Below are positions 22,092 to 32,393 of a stretch of DNA of 64,000 nt, in pieces. Under the pieces are notes generated by a model, which ran no database searches, was not told where the DNA came from, and was given only the letters and a program-made list of their open reading frames with translations. Source of the stretch: Nitrospinaceae bacterium (GTDB taxonomy: Bacteria; Nitrospinota; Nitrospinia; Nitrospinales; VA-1); NCBI GenBank assembly GCA_029261655.1, contig JAJDAY010000010.1:62001-126000 (forward strand), read 5' to 3'. A program made the position numbers and the translations under genes. The stretch's first letter is position 1; every line of letters starts with the position of its first letter.

Positions 22092-23006
22092 TCAGGGGTT
22101 TTTTGCCAGTGAATTTTGATCTTCCAGATTTTCCAGTTCCTTTAATTCCTGTTCGCCCAGCCAGCCGTAGATCTGGGCCAGACTCCGGTGCACGTTCGGA
22201 TTGTCGTCTTTGATAGCGATGGCCGACCAATAGCGCTTGAGGGCATTCTGGTATAGTTTTTCGGTTTTATATAGGTTGCCCAAACGGACGTAAATATCCG
22301 CCCGGTCCGGCTCGAGGACGGACGCGCGTTCCAGAAGATGGATCGCTTCAATAGAGTTTTTATTTTTTTCGTTTTGCGTGGCCAGAGCTTCTAAGTAGGT
22401 CAGTGTTTTGGGTGCCAGTTCGACGGCTTTTTCGAGGTTTTCCCGGCAGGGACCGTGGTTTTCCTGTTTGCAGTAGACTCGACCCAGACGATAATAGGTC
22501 AGTGCGTGCTTGTCGTCGATGGCAAGCGCCTGGGTGTATTTGTTTTTTGCCTCTTCCAGAGATCCTTCCCGTTCCAGATATTCTCCCCGAACACTCAAAG
22601 GTTCCGCGCTGTCGTGGTTATTTTCTGCGGCGGTTTGAAGCTCTTTAAAAGCCAGGTCGCGGTCTCCACGATCGTAGTGAATAGCGGCAAGGTTGATGCG
22701 GCTGTTGGTGTCTTCGGTTTTTTCGAGAATTTTTTGGTACAGCAAGGCGGCTTCTTTGTGTTTGCCCTGATCCTGATACACCACGGCAAGGTTATACAGG
22801 GAGAAGGGGTCATCGGGGTTTTTTCTGAGCGCCAGTTTGTATTGGTCGATGGCTTCCGCGTGTTTTCCCTGATCGTAAAGCTCCACTCCCCGGTTGAAAT
22901 GACTTTCGTTGGGAGCGGGGTAATTGACGCACCCCCCCCACATGAAGCCCGTCAGCAGAACGCCCAGGAGGCGCATCCAAAAAAATGAAGGTTTGTTGTT
23001 TGACAT
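22092..23006 (-). CDS. TPR-repeat lipoprotein
   Basis: LLTGFMWGGCVNYP lipobox; repeated TPRs. Confidence 0.75.
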   Translation of the reverse strand: MSNNKPSFFWMRLLGVLLTGFMWGGCVNYPAPNESHFNRGVELYDQGKHAEAIDQYKLALRKNPDDPFSLYNLAVVYQDQGKHKEAALLYQKILEKTEDTNSRINLAAIHYDRGDRDLAFKELQTAAENNHDSAEPLSVRGEYLEREGSLEEAKNKYTQALAIDDKHALTYYRLGRVYCKQENHGPCRENLEKAVELAPKTLTYLEALATQNEKNKNSIEAIHLLERASVLEPDRADIYVRLGNLYKTEKLYQNALKRYWSAIAIKDDNPNVHRSLAQIYGWLGEQELKELENLEDQNSLAKNP

Positions 23007-23015
23007 TTTCTTAAA

Positions 23016-24143
23016 TTAATTTTTCGACAATTTATCCAGCCGTTGCATGCGAACCTTGCTGGGCTGGGCGCCAATGTTAAACTCGTTTTCTGATTCCCCG
23101 GGTTCTTCGGGCGATTTTCTGATCAGCTTCCAGGGATTGCGTTTCAAATCCGCGGTGATCGTCTTGAGATTTCGGGAAGATTCATTCAGGTTTTGAATCA
23201 GCTCCAGAATGTTGCGCCGGTTTTCAACCAGAATCGCGCTGCTTTGATGCAGGGTGGCATCCAGACTGTTGGACGCGGAGTTGATATTTTTCGCAATGCT
23301 TCCAGTTTCTTCTTTCATGGAGTGGACCAGCTCGGTGATGCCGGTCCGATTTTCTTTCAGCAGACTTTCAAGCTCTTCTGTCAGGTTTTCGGTCTGGTCG
23401 ATGATTTTGATCAAGTCCGGTTCTTTTTCGGTCATCAGCCGGTCGGCTTTTTGGGTGAAAGAATGAATGTTCTCCAGGGTCTGTCCGATGTTGTCCCCGT
23501 TGCCTTCAAACACCTTGTGCAATTCTCCTGTCACCCGAGACAGGTTCACCAGATTGCCCCGAATTTCCTGACGATTTTCTATGAGGATTCCATTCACGTT
23601 GTCGAGGGAGGTTTTGAAAGACTGAAGCGTTTCCCTGGAATCGTGGATGAGGGTGTCCGCCATCTGGGTGAACTTCCTGACCTGAATCACTACTTCCTCC
23701 ACCATATCGCCCATTTCGGTGAACTGAAAAGGCTCCTGCCCCATAAGTTGTTCGCCTGCTTGAAGAACGGGAGAGCTGGAACTGCCGGGGCGAATTTCAA
23801 GGTAGGGACCGCCCATCAGGCCGGAGGTTTTAATGCTGGCGATGGAGTCTTGTCTCACTTTGATGGAAGGATTGATTTCAGCCAAAACGATCACCCGGTC
23901 GGTCCCCTCTTCATTCAGGGAATTGTCCAAGTCGATTTCACTCACTCTTCCCACGTCCAGACCCGCATAACGGACGGGGGCGCCAATCTCCAGGCCGACC
24001 GTGAAATTAAAAACGACGCTGATATTTTTTTTTGGCTTGAACCGGTCTTTGACATCGCCCAGCATAAAAATAAACACTGAAAGAACGATCAGACTCAGGA
24101 AAATAAACATCCCCGCTTTATATTCTGATGATTTGTATTCCAT
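23016..24143 (-). CDS. MCE/MlaD-family lipid-transport protein
   Basis: N-terminal TM then FNFTVGLEIGAPVRYAGLDVGRVSEIDLD; SGLMGGPYLEIRPG; coiled C-terminal region. Confidence 0.85.
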   Translation of the reverse strand: MEYKSSEYKAGMFIFLSLIVLSVFIFMLGDVKDRFKPKKNISVVFNFTVGLEIGAPVRYAGLDVGRVSEIDLDNSLNEEGTDRVIVLAEINPSIKVRQDSIASIKTSGLMGGPYLEIRPGSSSSPVLQAGEQLMGQEPFQFTEMGDMVEEVVIQVRKFTQMADTLIHDSRETLQSFKTSLDNVNGILIENRQEIRGNLVNLSRVTGELHKVFEGNGDNIGQTLENIHSFTQKADRLMTEKEPDLIKIIDQTENLTEELESLLKENRTGITELVHSMKEETGSIAKNINSASNSLDATLHQSSAILVENRRNILELIQNLNESSRNLKTITADLKRNPWKLIRKSPEEPGESENEFNIGAQPSKVRMQRLDKLSKN

Positions 24144-24147
24144 AAAT

Positions 24148-24951
24148 TTAAATATTCATTTGTTTTAATTCTTCCCCATAATCGACCTGGCTTTTGCTGA
24201 AGGGAATGGGGCCGTCCGGGTCCCCTTTGATAAACTGGATCACTCTGGGGTCGTCGCTGTTTTTAAGTTCTTCCGGCGACCCATTGGCGATTATTTTTCC
24301 TTTGAACAGCATGATGATCTTATCGGATATTCGCATGGCGCTTGGCAGTTCATGCGTGACGACGATGGATGTGATCGCCATTTTCCGGCTGAGGCTCATG
24401 ATCAGTTCGTCGATCACGCCGATGGAAATGGGGTCGAGCCCGGCGGACGGTTCGTCGTAAAAAACGATTTTGGGATCGAGAGCAATGGCGCGGGCCAGGG
24501 CGATGCGTTTGATCATGCCGCCGGACAACTGAGCCGGTTTCAAGTGTTCGGCTCCGCGCAGTCCGACCATCTCCAGCTTCATCTTGACGATGATGCGGAT
24601 GGTGCTGTCGTTAAGCTGAGTGTGTTCCCGGAGCGGCAGGGCGACGTTTTCCTCCACGGTCAGGGAATTGAACAACGCGCCGCTCTGGAACATGACGCCG
24701 AATTTTTTACGCACCTCGTTCATACGTTCGTTGTCCAGTTGAGTCACGTCTTCACCGTCGATCAGGATCTCGCCCGCATCGGCTTTGTACGCGCCGATAA
24801 GCAGTTTGAGGATGGTGCTTTTCCCGCTCCCGCTTCCGCCAATGATGGACGTGGTTTTTCCTCTTTCAAACCGGGCGTGAAAGTTTTCCAGCACGACAAT
24901 TTTTTTGTCGCCTTCCCCAAAAGACTTGTAAAGATTTTTAACTTCAATCAT
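24148..24951 (-). CDS. MlaF-like ABC transporter ATP-binding protein
   Basis: Walker A GGSGSGKST, LSGGMIKRIALARAIALDPKIVFYDEPSAGLDPIS. Confidence 0.9.
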   Translation of the reverse strand: MIEVKNLYKSFGEGDKKIVVLENFHARFERGKTTSIIGGSGSGKSTILKLLIGAYKADAGEILIDGEDVTQLDNERMNEVRKKFGVMFQSGALFNSLTVEENVALPLREHTQLNDSTIRIIVKMKLEMVGLRGAEHLKPAQLSGGMIKRIALARAIALDPKIVFYDEPSAGLDPISIGVIDELIMSLSRKMAITSIVVTHELPSAMRISDKIIMLFKGKIIANGSPEELKNSDDPRVIQFIKGDPDGPIPFSKSQVDYGEELKQMNI

Positions 24952-25766
24952 CAGGTAATGAAATAAAATAAGGCGGTGAATAATAAATTCGCGATGATAA
25001 TAAGAACCATGGAAATAACCACCGAGGAGCGCGTGTTTTCCCCGACTTTTTCGGCTCCGCCTTCGATGATGAACGCCAGATAACTGCCGACCATCACGAT
25101 GATCACCGCAAACACCCCGCTCTTGATCAATCCCGTCACGACATCAATCACCTTCATCTTTTCCAGGGAATGCTGGATGTAAGGCGCCGAATCAATTCCA
25201 AGCGTGGTGACCCCGACCACATAGCCCCCCAGAATGCCCATAAAATCCGCCATGAGGGTCAGGCAGGGAAGCATGATGAGAAGAGCCAGAAACCGTGGCG
25301 TAATGAGAAATTTCACTGGATTGAGAGCCATGGTTTCCAGAGCGAGAATTTCGTCCGAGACTTTCATGGTCCCCATTTCTGCCGTGAACGACGCTCCCAC
25401 GCGCCCGGCGATGACCAGAGCCGTCATCAACGGGCCGAGCTCTTTCAGAACGGTGACGCCCACCAGCGCTCCGACATAATCCAGCGCGCCCATGCGGGAC
25501 ATTTGATAGGCCGAATTGAAGGCCAGGATGACCCCGATGAGGAAGGAAATGAGAAAAACGATGCCGGTTGATTTGACGCCGACTTCCTCCATCTGAATCC
25601 ACACCGGACCCCATTTATTGGGTTTGCCTCTCAAAGGTTCTATGAAGGTACAGTACAGGGTGGCCCGCGTCAGGTAATAGAGCCCGCTGATTTCTCTGAA
25701 GAAATCAAGGGCGGCAGATCGGGATCGGTACCCCTTTTCCCCTATGTAACCAAATAGGTGTCTCAT
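24951..25766 (-). CDS. MlaE-like ABC transporter permease
   Basis: EVGVKSTGIVFLISFLIGVILAFNSAYQMSRMGA..., ELGPLMTALVIAGRVGASFTAEMGTMKVSDEILALETMALNP. Confidence 0.92.
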   Translation of the reverse strand: MRHLFGYIGEKGYRSRSAALDFFREISGLYYLTRATLYCTFIEPLRGKPNKWGPVWIQMEEVGVKSTGIVFLISFLIGVILAFNSAYQMSRMGALDYVGALVGVTVLKELGPLMTALVIAGRVGASFTAEMGTMKVSDEILALETMALNPVKFLITPRFLALLIMLPCLTLMADFMGILGGYVVGVTTLGIDSAPYIQHSLEKMKVIDVVTGLIKSGVFAVIIVMVGSYLAFIIEGGAEKVGENTRSSVVISMVLIIIANLLFTALFYFIT

Positions 25767-25785
25767 TTTTTAATCGGGCCGATGT

Positions 25786-26127
25786 TCAAACCCCTTCAAG
25801 AGCTTCTTTGTGGGATTCGAAAACCTCGAACACCGTCAACAGCCGGGCGATCTCGAACACATCCTTGACCATTGGGGTCAAACAGACCAGCCTGAATTTT
25901 GTGTTGTTGGCGTGGCTCCATTGCAACCCTTCCACCAAAGTGGCGATGCCGGAACTATCAACATAGGCCACCTTGGAAAGATCGACAATAATCGCTTTTT
26001 GATTTTTTTTGAATAAATCCGTCAATTGCGTGCGCACCAGAGGGGAAGAACTCATATCGATATCGCCCTCGATCAAAAGGGTCACCGCCCCGTTGCCGTT
26101 TTGGTTGATTTTCAAATCAAGGCTCAT
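25786..26127 (-). CDS. STAS-domain anti-sigma factor antagonist-like protein
   Basis: AIIVDLSKVAYVDSSGIATLVEGLQW STAS phosphoacceptor motif. Confidence 0.88.
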   Translation of the reverse strand: MSLDLKINQNGNGAVTLLIEGDIDMSSSPLVRTQLTDLFKKNQKAIIVDLSKVAYVDSSGIATLVEGLQWSHANNTKFRLVCLTPMVKDVFEIARLLTVFEVFESHKEALEGV

Positions 26128-26131
26128 GACA

Positions 26132-26572
26132 TCACCCGATTTCCTTGCGAATGGAGGTCGGCTCGCCTTTCAGGTCTTTGCACATGGTGAGCAGGGTTCC
26201 TTTGTCGCGATTGGTGCAATATTTAACCTCATCCATGATTTCATTGATAAAATAAGTTCCCAGTCCGCCCGGTTTGATCTCATGGATGGACCGTGGTTTG
26301 ATGTCTTTAGGGTCGCACTGTTTTCCGAAATCGCGGATTTTTATCTCAAATAAATTTTCAGACAGAGAGAAACTCATTTCGATGGGCTGATCATTGCAAT
26401 CGCCATAACTGTATTTGATAATGTTTGAACAAGCCTCATCAATGCAAAGAACCAGCCTCGGAATGAGGTCTCGTGAAACAGCGTGGCTGGTCAGCAAGTG
26501 GAAAACAACCTTGCGCACCAGGCTGAAGTATTTTGGGTCGCTCGGAATAGTGAGTTTGACGGATTCAGCCAT
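26132..26572 (-). CDS. anti-sigma regulatory factor (RsbW-like serine kinase, HATPase)
   Basis: LVLCIDEACSNIIKYSYGD (N-box), IKIRDFGKQCDPKDIKPR...GGLGTYFINEIMDEVKY. Confidence 0.88.
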   Translation of the reverse strand: MAESVKLTIPSDPKYFSLVRKVVFHLLTSHAVSRDLIPRLVLCIDEACSNIIKYSYGDCNDQPIEMSFSLSENLFEIKIRDFGKQCDPKDIKPRSIHEIKPGGLGTYFINEIMDEVKYCTNRDKGTLLTMCKDLKGEPTSIRKEIG

Positions 26573-26988
26573 AAAACCATATTTTTCAATTAGTCTCTAT
26601 CCTATAGATTATAATATATTTTTCAACATAAGCCATCCCTCTTTTCCAGAACCCTTGGTTTTTTAGGGCGGTTTGACAGGAACTTAAAAATAACCCTTTG
26701 AGCGGCAGTGGCACTAAATTAAACCTCCGCGAGAGGTTAACGGGGGAGTTTGAAAAGTGAATATTTTTTGGTCTTTGCAATCACCACTTCCTTACAATAA
26801 AGGTCGGTTCTTTGTCCCCAACTGATTTTTTTTATACAGGATTGAAAGCCGAAAGAAGCGTCTGTAGTGACCGGAACCTTCAAAAAGTTTTAGACAAGTG
26901 ACGCGCAATGAACTATAAAATAAAACTTTATCTTGCCATTTAACCCGGTTAAAATATAACAGATGAAGTTTTTTTATCCGGTGGACAG

Positions 26989-27312
26989 GTGCATATGAGC
27001 GGGCAACGGGACCGTGGACATTCCTGGTTGGGGATTCGCGAAATTCTTTCGCAGTCCTTAAAACAAGTGGATGTTGACTCAGAGTTTTCTGTGGACCGGG
27101 CACGATTGTGCTGGGCTCTCGCCGTCGGAAAAGAAATCGCAGGCATTTCCCAGGTGACCAAAGTGGCCCCCAAAACGCTTTACGTTGAAGTGACGGAGAA
27201 GGAGTGGATGCCTTCACTGGAAGCGTTGAGAGATAAAATAATCCGGGAGATGAAACAGCAGGCAGGTCTTGAAGGTTTGACACGGATTTTATTCGCAGTC
27301 GCCAAGGCTTAA
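26989..27312 (+). CDS. DUF721/DciA-like protein
   Basis: IREILSQSLKQ...LCWALAVGKEIAGISQVTKVAPKTLYVEVTEKEWMPSLEALRDKIIREM. Confidence 0.65.
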   Translation: MHMSGQRDRGHSWLGIREILSQSLKQVDVDSEFSVDRARLCWALAVGKEIAGISQVTKVAPKTLYVEVTEKEWMPSLEALRDKIIREMKQQAGLEGLTRILFAVAKA

Positions 27313-27415
27313 GGTTCATGCGGAAAAATCTCTCAGATTCCCTGAAAAGCAATAGGCTTAAATATACAGCTCCAGATCTCGGCCTGGGGTTGTCCCGACG
27401 GCTCACAAAGCGTAA

Positions 27416-29260
27416 GTGAAGGAAATTGAAATGACCCAAAACCCAGATTTAAAAGGCACGCTCCCCCGTTTCAGCGCAAAAACTCTATGGACTCCACTCG
27501 CTCTGGCTGGCTGGCTGGCTGTTGCCAACTGCAGTACCGTGGCCACATCCCAGGGGGTCGACAACGACCTTGCCACCTCATATGCCGTTAAAAGCCTCTC
27601 TCAAAAACAGGGGAACTCTCCCCGCTATACCAGAGACCCAAGGTCCTATTTCCATTACCTTCTCGCGTTGAAGGCCGAGAGCAAGTCCCGTTTTGAAGAT
27701 GCGGCCTCCCATTACCTGGAAGTGGTTCGCCACGACCCTGAAATGGAGGATATGCGCGAAATTCTGGTCAAACTGCTTTTGCGCTCCGGGCAAATTGATA
27801 AATTGATCGAAGTGAGTCAGGAATCTCTGGAAAGGTTTCCCGACAATACCGTTATCAATATGGTCTTAGCCGATGTTCTGGTGGGAAAGGGGGATGCTTA
27901 TGGCGCTCTCAAGCATTACCGGAAGGTGACGGAGGTCGATCCGGGAAGTTCCAGAGCCTATCTCCTGCAGGGAACCGTGTACGACTCCCTCAAACAATAC
28001 GGCCAGGCCAGGGAGATGTACCAGCAGGTGATTCTGGCGGAATCCGGAAACCCTCTGGGCCACCATTTTCTCGGCCAGGCTGAGATACGTTCCGGTAATT
28101 ATGAAGCCGCCGAGGCGAGCCTGGGAAAAGCCGTTGCGCTCAGGCCCAATTTTATTCAAGCCAGAGAGCATTATGCCTGGGTCCTGTTAAAGCTTGGAAA
28201 AAACGATCAGGCGGTCCGGGAGTTAAAACTGCTCGTGAAACTGGACCCCAGGAATCAAAAGGTCCGTTCTTACCTGGATAACATGCAAAAGCTGTCGGCT
28301 GAAGAAAACCTCAAAGAATTTGCGGATATTCCCGAGGACCTGAAAAACCCGGCCAATATCCACATGAGCATCGCGGGCATTTTTTATGAGCAGGCAATGT
28401 ACCTGAACGCTCTTGATGAGTTTCAACTCACTCTTATCAAAGATGATAAAAAAGAAACCCACATGCTCATGTCCCGGATTTATGAAATTCTGGGGAGGCT
28501 GGACAAGGCGGTTGAGGAATTTGAAATTTTAAGAAAAATGGCTCCGAAGTCCGTGGAGATCCTGCGTTATTCCGCGCGGCTGTACAGTTTGAACGGACAA
28601 CCGCATGAAGCTGTCCGGCTGGTCGAACAAGCTGTGGAATTGGAACCCGAGAACGATTCCTTATATCATTCCTTATCTCTGGCCTACATGGCGGTCGAAA
28701 AATACGATCTTGCCATTCAAAACATGCGTACCGCCATCAGCCTCAATGACAGTAAAGATGCTTATTTTTTTGAACTGGGGGCCTTGTTGGAACGGCGGGA
28801 AAATTATTCTGACGCCATTGATAATATGCTCCGGGCCATCGAATTGAACCCCATGCATTCCAATGCGCATAATTTTATCGGCTACATGTACGCCCAGGAA
28901 GGGCAATACCTTGATAAGGCCTTGGGCCACCTGAAAAAAGCTCTTTCCATTCAGCCTCGTAACGGCTACTTTCTGGACAGCCTGGGTTGGATTTATTTTA
29001 AAAAAGGGGAATCGGAAAAGGCCCTGACTGAAATAAAAAAAGCCATGGTTTACGTGGCGCCGGACCCGGTTCTTTATGACCATTTGGGCGATGTGCATTA
29101 CTCATTGAAAAACTATGAAGAAGCAAGCGGGGCCTGGAAAACCAGTTTGTCGCTGACCAAAGTTAAAAAAGACGAAAGTGATAGCGGGGAAGTGCCGAAC
29201 GAGGAGGCCCTGGCGGAAAAAATAAAAAAAGTAAATCAACTGCTTCTGGAAAGTTATTAA
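27416..29260 (+). CDS. TPR-repeat lipoprotein (true start possibly ATG at 27431)
   Basis: LAGWLAVANCSTVATS lipobox-like N-terminus; many consecutive TPRs. Confidence 0.8.
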   Translation: MKEIEMTQNPDLKGTLPRFSAKTLWTPLALAGWLAVANCSTVATSQGVDNDLATSYAVKSLSQKQGNSPRYTRDPRSYFHYLLALKAESKSRFEDAASHYLEVVRHDPEMEDMREILVKLLLRSGQIDKLIEVSQESLERFPDNTVINMVLADVLVGKGDAYGALKHYRKVTEVDPGSSRAYLLQGTVYDSLKQYGQAREMYQQVILAESGNPLGHHFLGQAEIRSGNYEAAEASLGKAVALRPNFIQAREHYAWVLLKLGKNDQAVRELKLLVKLDPRNQKVRSYLDNMQKLSAEENLKEFADIPEDLKNPANIHMSIAGIFYEQAMYLNALDEFQLTLIKDDKKETHMLMSRIYEILGRLDKAVEEFEILRKMAPKSVEILRYSARLYSLNGQPHEAVRLVEQAVELEPENDSLYHSLSLAYMAVEKYDLAIQNMRTAISLNDSKDAYFFELGALLERRENYSDAIDNMLRAIELNPMHSNAHNFIGYMYAQEGQYLDKALGHLKKALSIQPRNGYFLDSLGWIYFKKGESEKALTEIKKAMVYVAPDPVLYDHLGDVHYSLKNYEEASGAWKTSLSLTKVKKDESDSGEVPNEEALAEKIKKVNQLLLESY

Positions 29261-29283
29261 CGTCCTCACCTGAAGGAAACTGG

Positions 29284-30117
29284 ATGCAAGCCCGCTTTTT
29301 CTCATGTCGTCTTTGGGCTTTTGCCCTGCTGATTCTGCACGCGGGTTTTCTTTCCTCCTGTCAGACCGGTCAAGCGCCTGAAGGTTCCCACCTGCACCAG
29401 CAAACCATCTCTCTGGAAGATATTCGCGGGCGGATCATTGAGCGGCAAAACGGGTTGAGCGACCTGAAGTCCTTTGTCCAAACCACCGTAGAAACCAGAG
29501 ATCGCAAACGTTCTCTCAGGCAGGCCCTGCTGGTTCGCGGAGTCCAGGCCCTCAGAGTCGATACCCTGAGTTTGCTGGGTCAGCCGCTGGGAGTTTATAT
29601 TTTCAATGGCCTGAAGACGGAAGGTCAGCGGTCCGTTTTATACGACACGCGTCGCAACCGCGTTTTTCTAGGGATTGAAGTGCAGGAGATGCTGGGGCGA
29701 ACTCTGGGAATCGCCCTGAACCTTGAGGAGTACGTCAGTGTATTTGCCGGCAATATTCCCCGTCTCGAAGCCTTGAAATTGACCGGGGGAACCTTGAATC
29801 AGGAAGGGGCGACCTACCAGTTGACGGGAGTGGACCCGGCGGACAAAAGCCGGATGGAAATAGAAGTCGACGCCTACACCCTTCTTCCCAATCAAGTTGT
29901 GCGCACTTTGCCCGACGGGAAAGTCATTCGCATCCAGTGGCAGGATTACCGTTTGGTGGCGGAGCGGAATTTTCCCCATAGAATCGACATCGAGCTTCCC
30001 GCCGAGGCCGCCGGTTTGACGCTTGTTTTTACCGATCCCATTCTAAACGCCGGAATTCCAGATGAATCCTTCGAACTCACCTTTGGTGACAAAAACCTTT
30101 CCTCGTTGCGGAATTGA
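29284..30117 (+). CDS. outer-membrane lipoprotein, LolB/DUF4292-like
   Basis: LLILHAGFLSSCQTG lipobox; LSLLGQPLGVYIFNG and similar beta-rich segments. Confidence 0.55.
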   Translation: MQARFFSCRLWAFALLILHAGFLSSCQTGQAPEGSHLHQQTISLEDIRGRIIERQNGLSDLKSFVQTTVETRDRKRSLRQALLVRGVQALRVDTLSLLGQPLGVYIFNGLKTEGQRSVLYDTRRNRVFLGIEVQEMLGRTLGIALNLEEYVSVFAGNIPRLEALKLTGGTLNQEGATYQLTGVDPADKSRMEIEVDAYTLLPNQVVRTLPDGKVIRIQWQDYRLVAERNFPHRIDIELPAEAAGLTLVFTDPILNAGIPDESFELTFGDKNLSSLRN

Positions 30118-30132
30118 TCCCTTGCCTGCCCC

Positions 30133-31041
30133 ATGAAACTGTCCTTTAAAACACCGGCAAAAATCAACCTGGGGTTGCACATCAGCCACAAGCGGGAAGA
30201 CGGGTATCACGAGCTGGAAACCCTCCTGCAGATGGTGTCCCTGTACGACACGATTGAACTGGAAACACAACCCTCCGGCATCGAATTATCCTGCGACCGG
30301 GCGGGCATCCCCACAGACCACAGCAATCTGGTAATGCAGGCGGCGCGTTTGCTGGTGGACACGCACTCACTTCAAAATATGCCGGGGGTTCGGATTCGCC
30401 TGAATAAAACGATTCCCGCAGGCGCCGGGTTGGGGGGCGGCAGTGGCAACGCGGCAGGGGTTCTCATGGGATTGAACGTGTTATGGGGGTTGAAATTGCC
30501 GAGGCAGGATCTGGCGCTGATGGCCCGAAAACTGGGCGCCGATGTCCCCTTCTTTTTAACCGCTCCCACCGCCTTCGGGAGGGGCCGGGGAGATGAGATG
30601 ACACCTGTCCAAACGGTTGGAAAATTTGATATATTACTGGTTTACCCCAATTTCCCCATCGCCACTCCCTGGGTCTATCAGAACTTAAAATTGAAGTTGA
30701 CAAACCGGCAAAATAATATTAGCATTCTGAAAAAATTTTTGTCCGAATCGCAGATTGAAAACCTCGGGAAACACCTGTTCAACGATTTAGAACCCGTTGT
30801 TGTTGAAAGATATCCTGAAATTCAGGCCATCAAGGATGATCTTCTCAATCTGGGTGCAAAGGGAAGCCTTTTATCAGGAAGCGGATCCACGGTTTTTGCT
30901 GTTTTTGACAACCCTGATTGCGCAAAGAGCGCGTATGTCAAATACAACAAAGGGAACAGAGGGGTATTCTTGACGAAAACAATCACCAGCTTTTCTGAGT
31001 TCTGGCCGGATGAAATGGTAAATGACGCTGGGAGCCTCTAA
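30133..31041 (+). CDS. ispE: 4-diphosphocytidyl-2-C-methyl-D-erythritol kinase
   Basis: TPAKINLGLHISHKREDGYHELETLLQMVSLYD; IPAGAGLGGGSGNAAGVL; LLSGSGSTVFAVF. Confidence 0.95.
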   Translation: MKLSFKTPAKINLGLHISHKREDGYHELETLLQMVSLYDTIELETQPSGIELSCDRAGIPTDHSNLVMQAARLLVDTHSLQNMPGVRIRLNKTIPAGAGLGGGSGNAAGVLMGLNVLWGLKLPRQDLALMARKLGADVPFFLTAPTAFGRGRGDEMTPVQTVGKFDILLVYPNFPIATPWVYQNLKLKLTNRQNNISILKKFLSESQIENLGKHLFNDLEPVVVERYPEIQAIKDDLLNLGAKGSLLSGSGSTVFAVFDNPDCAKSAYVKYNKGNRGVFLTKTITSFSEFWPDEMVNDAGSL

Positions 31042-31328
31042 ACTAAAGCCTTGAAAGCCACCCTCAATTAATTTTTTGAGGCACGTTGCCAGGGTCCAAA
31101 AGCACTGATTTTTAAAGGCGCTCGCAAAACTTTCTTAACAACCCCTTAAATTTGTTGGGCATGATCTTATCGCGATAACCTGAACTCCTCCCCTGCATTC
31201 GGTTCCATTTTTTACAGAATACAATTAAACGGGATTTCATCCGGGTAAGTTTTTCATCCTCTTTGTCAGGAAAAGTTTAATTCAGAGGTCCAGCAACTGT
31301 TTGAGTTTAATTGTATTAATAGATTTCT

Positions 31329-31400
31329 TGGGGCGTCGACAAGAGGCTAGTCACAGGATTTTGATTCCTGCAACGGAGGTTCGAATCCTCCCGCCCCAGT
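31329..31400 (+). tRNA. tRNA-Gln (TTG anticodon)
   Basis: TGGGGCG...CAGGA-TTTTGAT-TCCTG...GGAGG-TTCGAAT-CCTCC-CGCCCCA-G cloverleaf. Confidence 0.92.
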
Positions 31401-31423
31401 TCATTTTGTGAGATGGAAAATAA

Positions 31424-32377
31424 ATGGGAAATAATGGCAACGGACCGGTTTTAATATTTTCTGGACGATCGAACCCCGATTTGACGGACGCTATTTGTCA
31501 GTATATGAAGGTTCCCATGGGGCGGAGCATGATCCGCGACTTTTCCGATCAGGAAATTTTTGTAAAAATCGAGGAAAACGTTCGTGGCGCCGATGTTTTC
31601 GTCGTGCAATCGACTTGCAATCCGGGAAATACCAATTTGATGGAAATGCTCGTCATGATCGACGCGCTCAAACGCTCTTCCGCTAAAAGGATCACCGCCG
31701 TACTGCCTTATTACGGGTATGCCCGGCAGGATCGCAAAATTGAGCCCAGAGTCCCCATCACCGCCAAACTGGTGGCCAACCTGCTGGAAACGGCGGGAAC
31801 CGACCGGGTGTTGACCATCGACCTGCATGCGGGGCAGATCCAGGGATTTTTTAATGTCCCGGTGGACGATTTATTTGCCATGTACGTTCTGGTCAAATAT
31901 ATTAAAGACCTCAATCTGGAGAATTTGATGGTTATTTCTCCCGACGCCGGAGGCGTGGAACGGGCGCGGGCGTTTGCCAAGCGGCTGGGGGTTTCCCTAG
32001 CCATTATCGACAAGCGCCGGGAAGTGGCCAACGAGGCAAAAGCCATGCACATCATCGGTGATGTCAAAGGCAAAGTGGCGTTTATCGTGGATGACATGAT
32101 CGACACCGCAGGAACTCTGTTAGAGGCAACCAGCGCGTTGCTGAGAGAAGGCGCTAAAGAAGTGCATGCGTGTTGTTCGCATCCTGTGTTTTCGGGTCCT
32201 GCGGCCAAGAGGATCAATGACTCGGCGATCAAATCTATTGTCACAACTAATACGATACCTTTGCCGGATGCATTGATTAATAGTCCGAAAATAAAAATAT
32301 TATCAGTCGCTCCTCTTTTAGGGGAAGCGATTCTCAGAATTAACCGCGAAACATCGGTGAGTTCATTATTCGATTGA
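31424..32377 (+). CDS. prs: ribose-phosphate pyrophosphokinase
   Basis: [71 protein letters not shown]. Confidence 0.96.
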   Translation: MGNNGNGPVLIFSGRSNPDLTDAICQYMKVPMGRSMIRDFSDQEIFVKIEENVRGADVFVVQSTCNPGNTNLMEMLVMIDALKRSSAKRITAVLPYYGYARQDRKIEPRVPITAKLVANLLETAGTDRVLTIDLHAGQIQGFFNVPVDDLFAMYVLVKYIKDLNLENLMVISPDAGGVERARAFAKRLGVSLAIIDKRREVANEAKAMHIIGDVKGKVAFIVDDMIDTAGTLLEATSALLREGAKEVHACCSHPVFSGPAAKRINDSAIKSIVTTNTIPLPDALINSPKIKILSVAPLLGEAILRINRETSVSSLFD

Positions 32378-32393
32378 TTGGGAGTTTTGTGTC

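Noticed and set aside
23193-24080. 295-aa plus-strand ORF
   Set aside because: Antisense to the MlaD/MCE gene.
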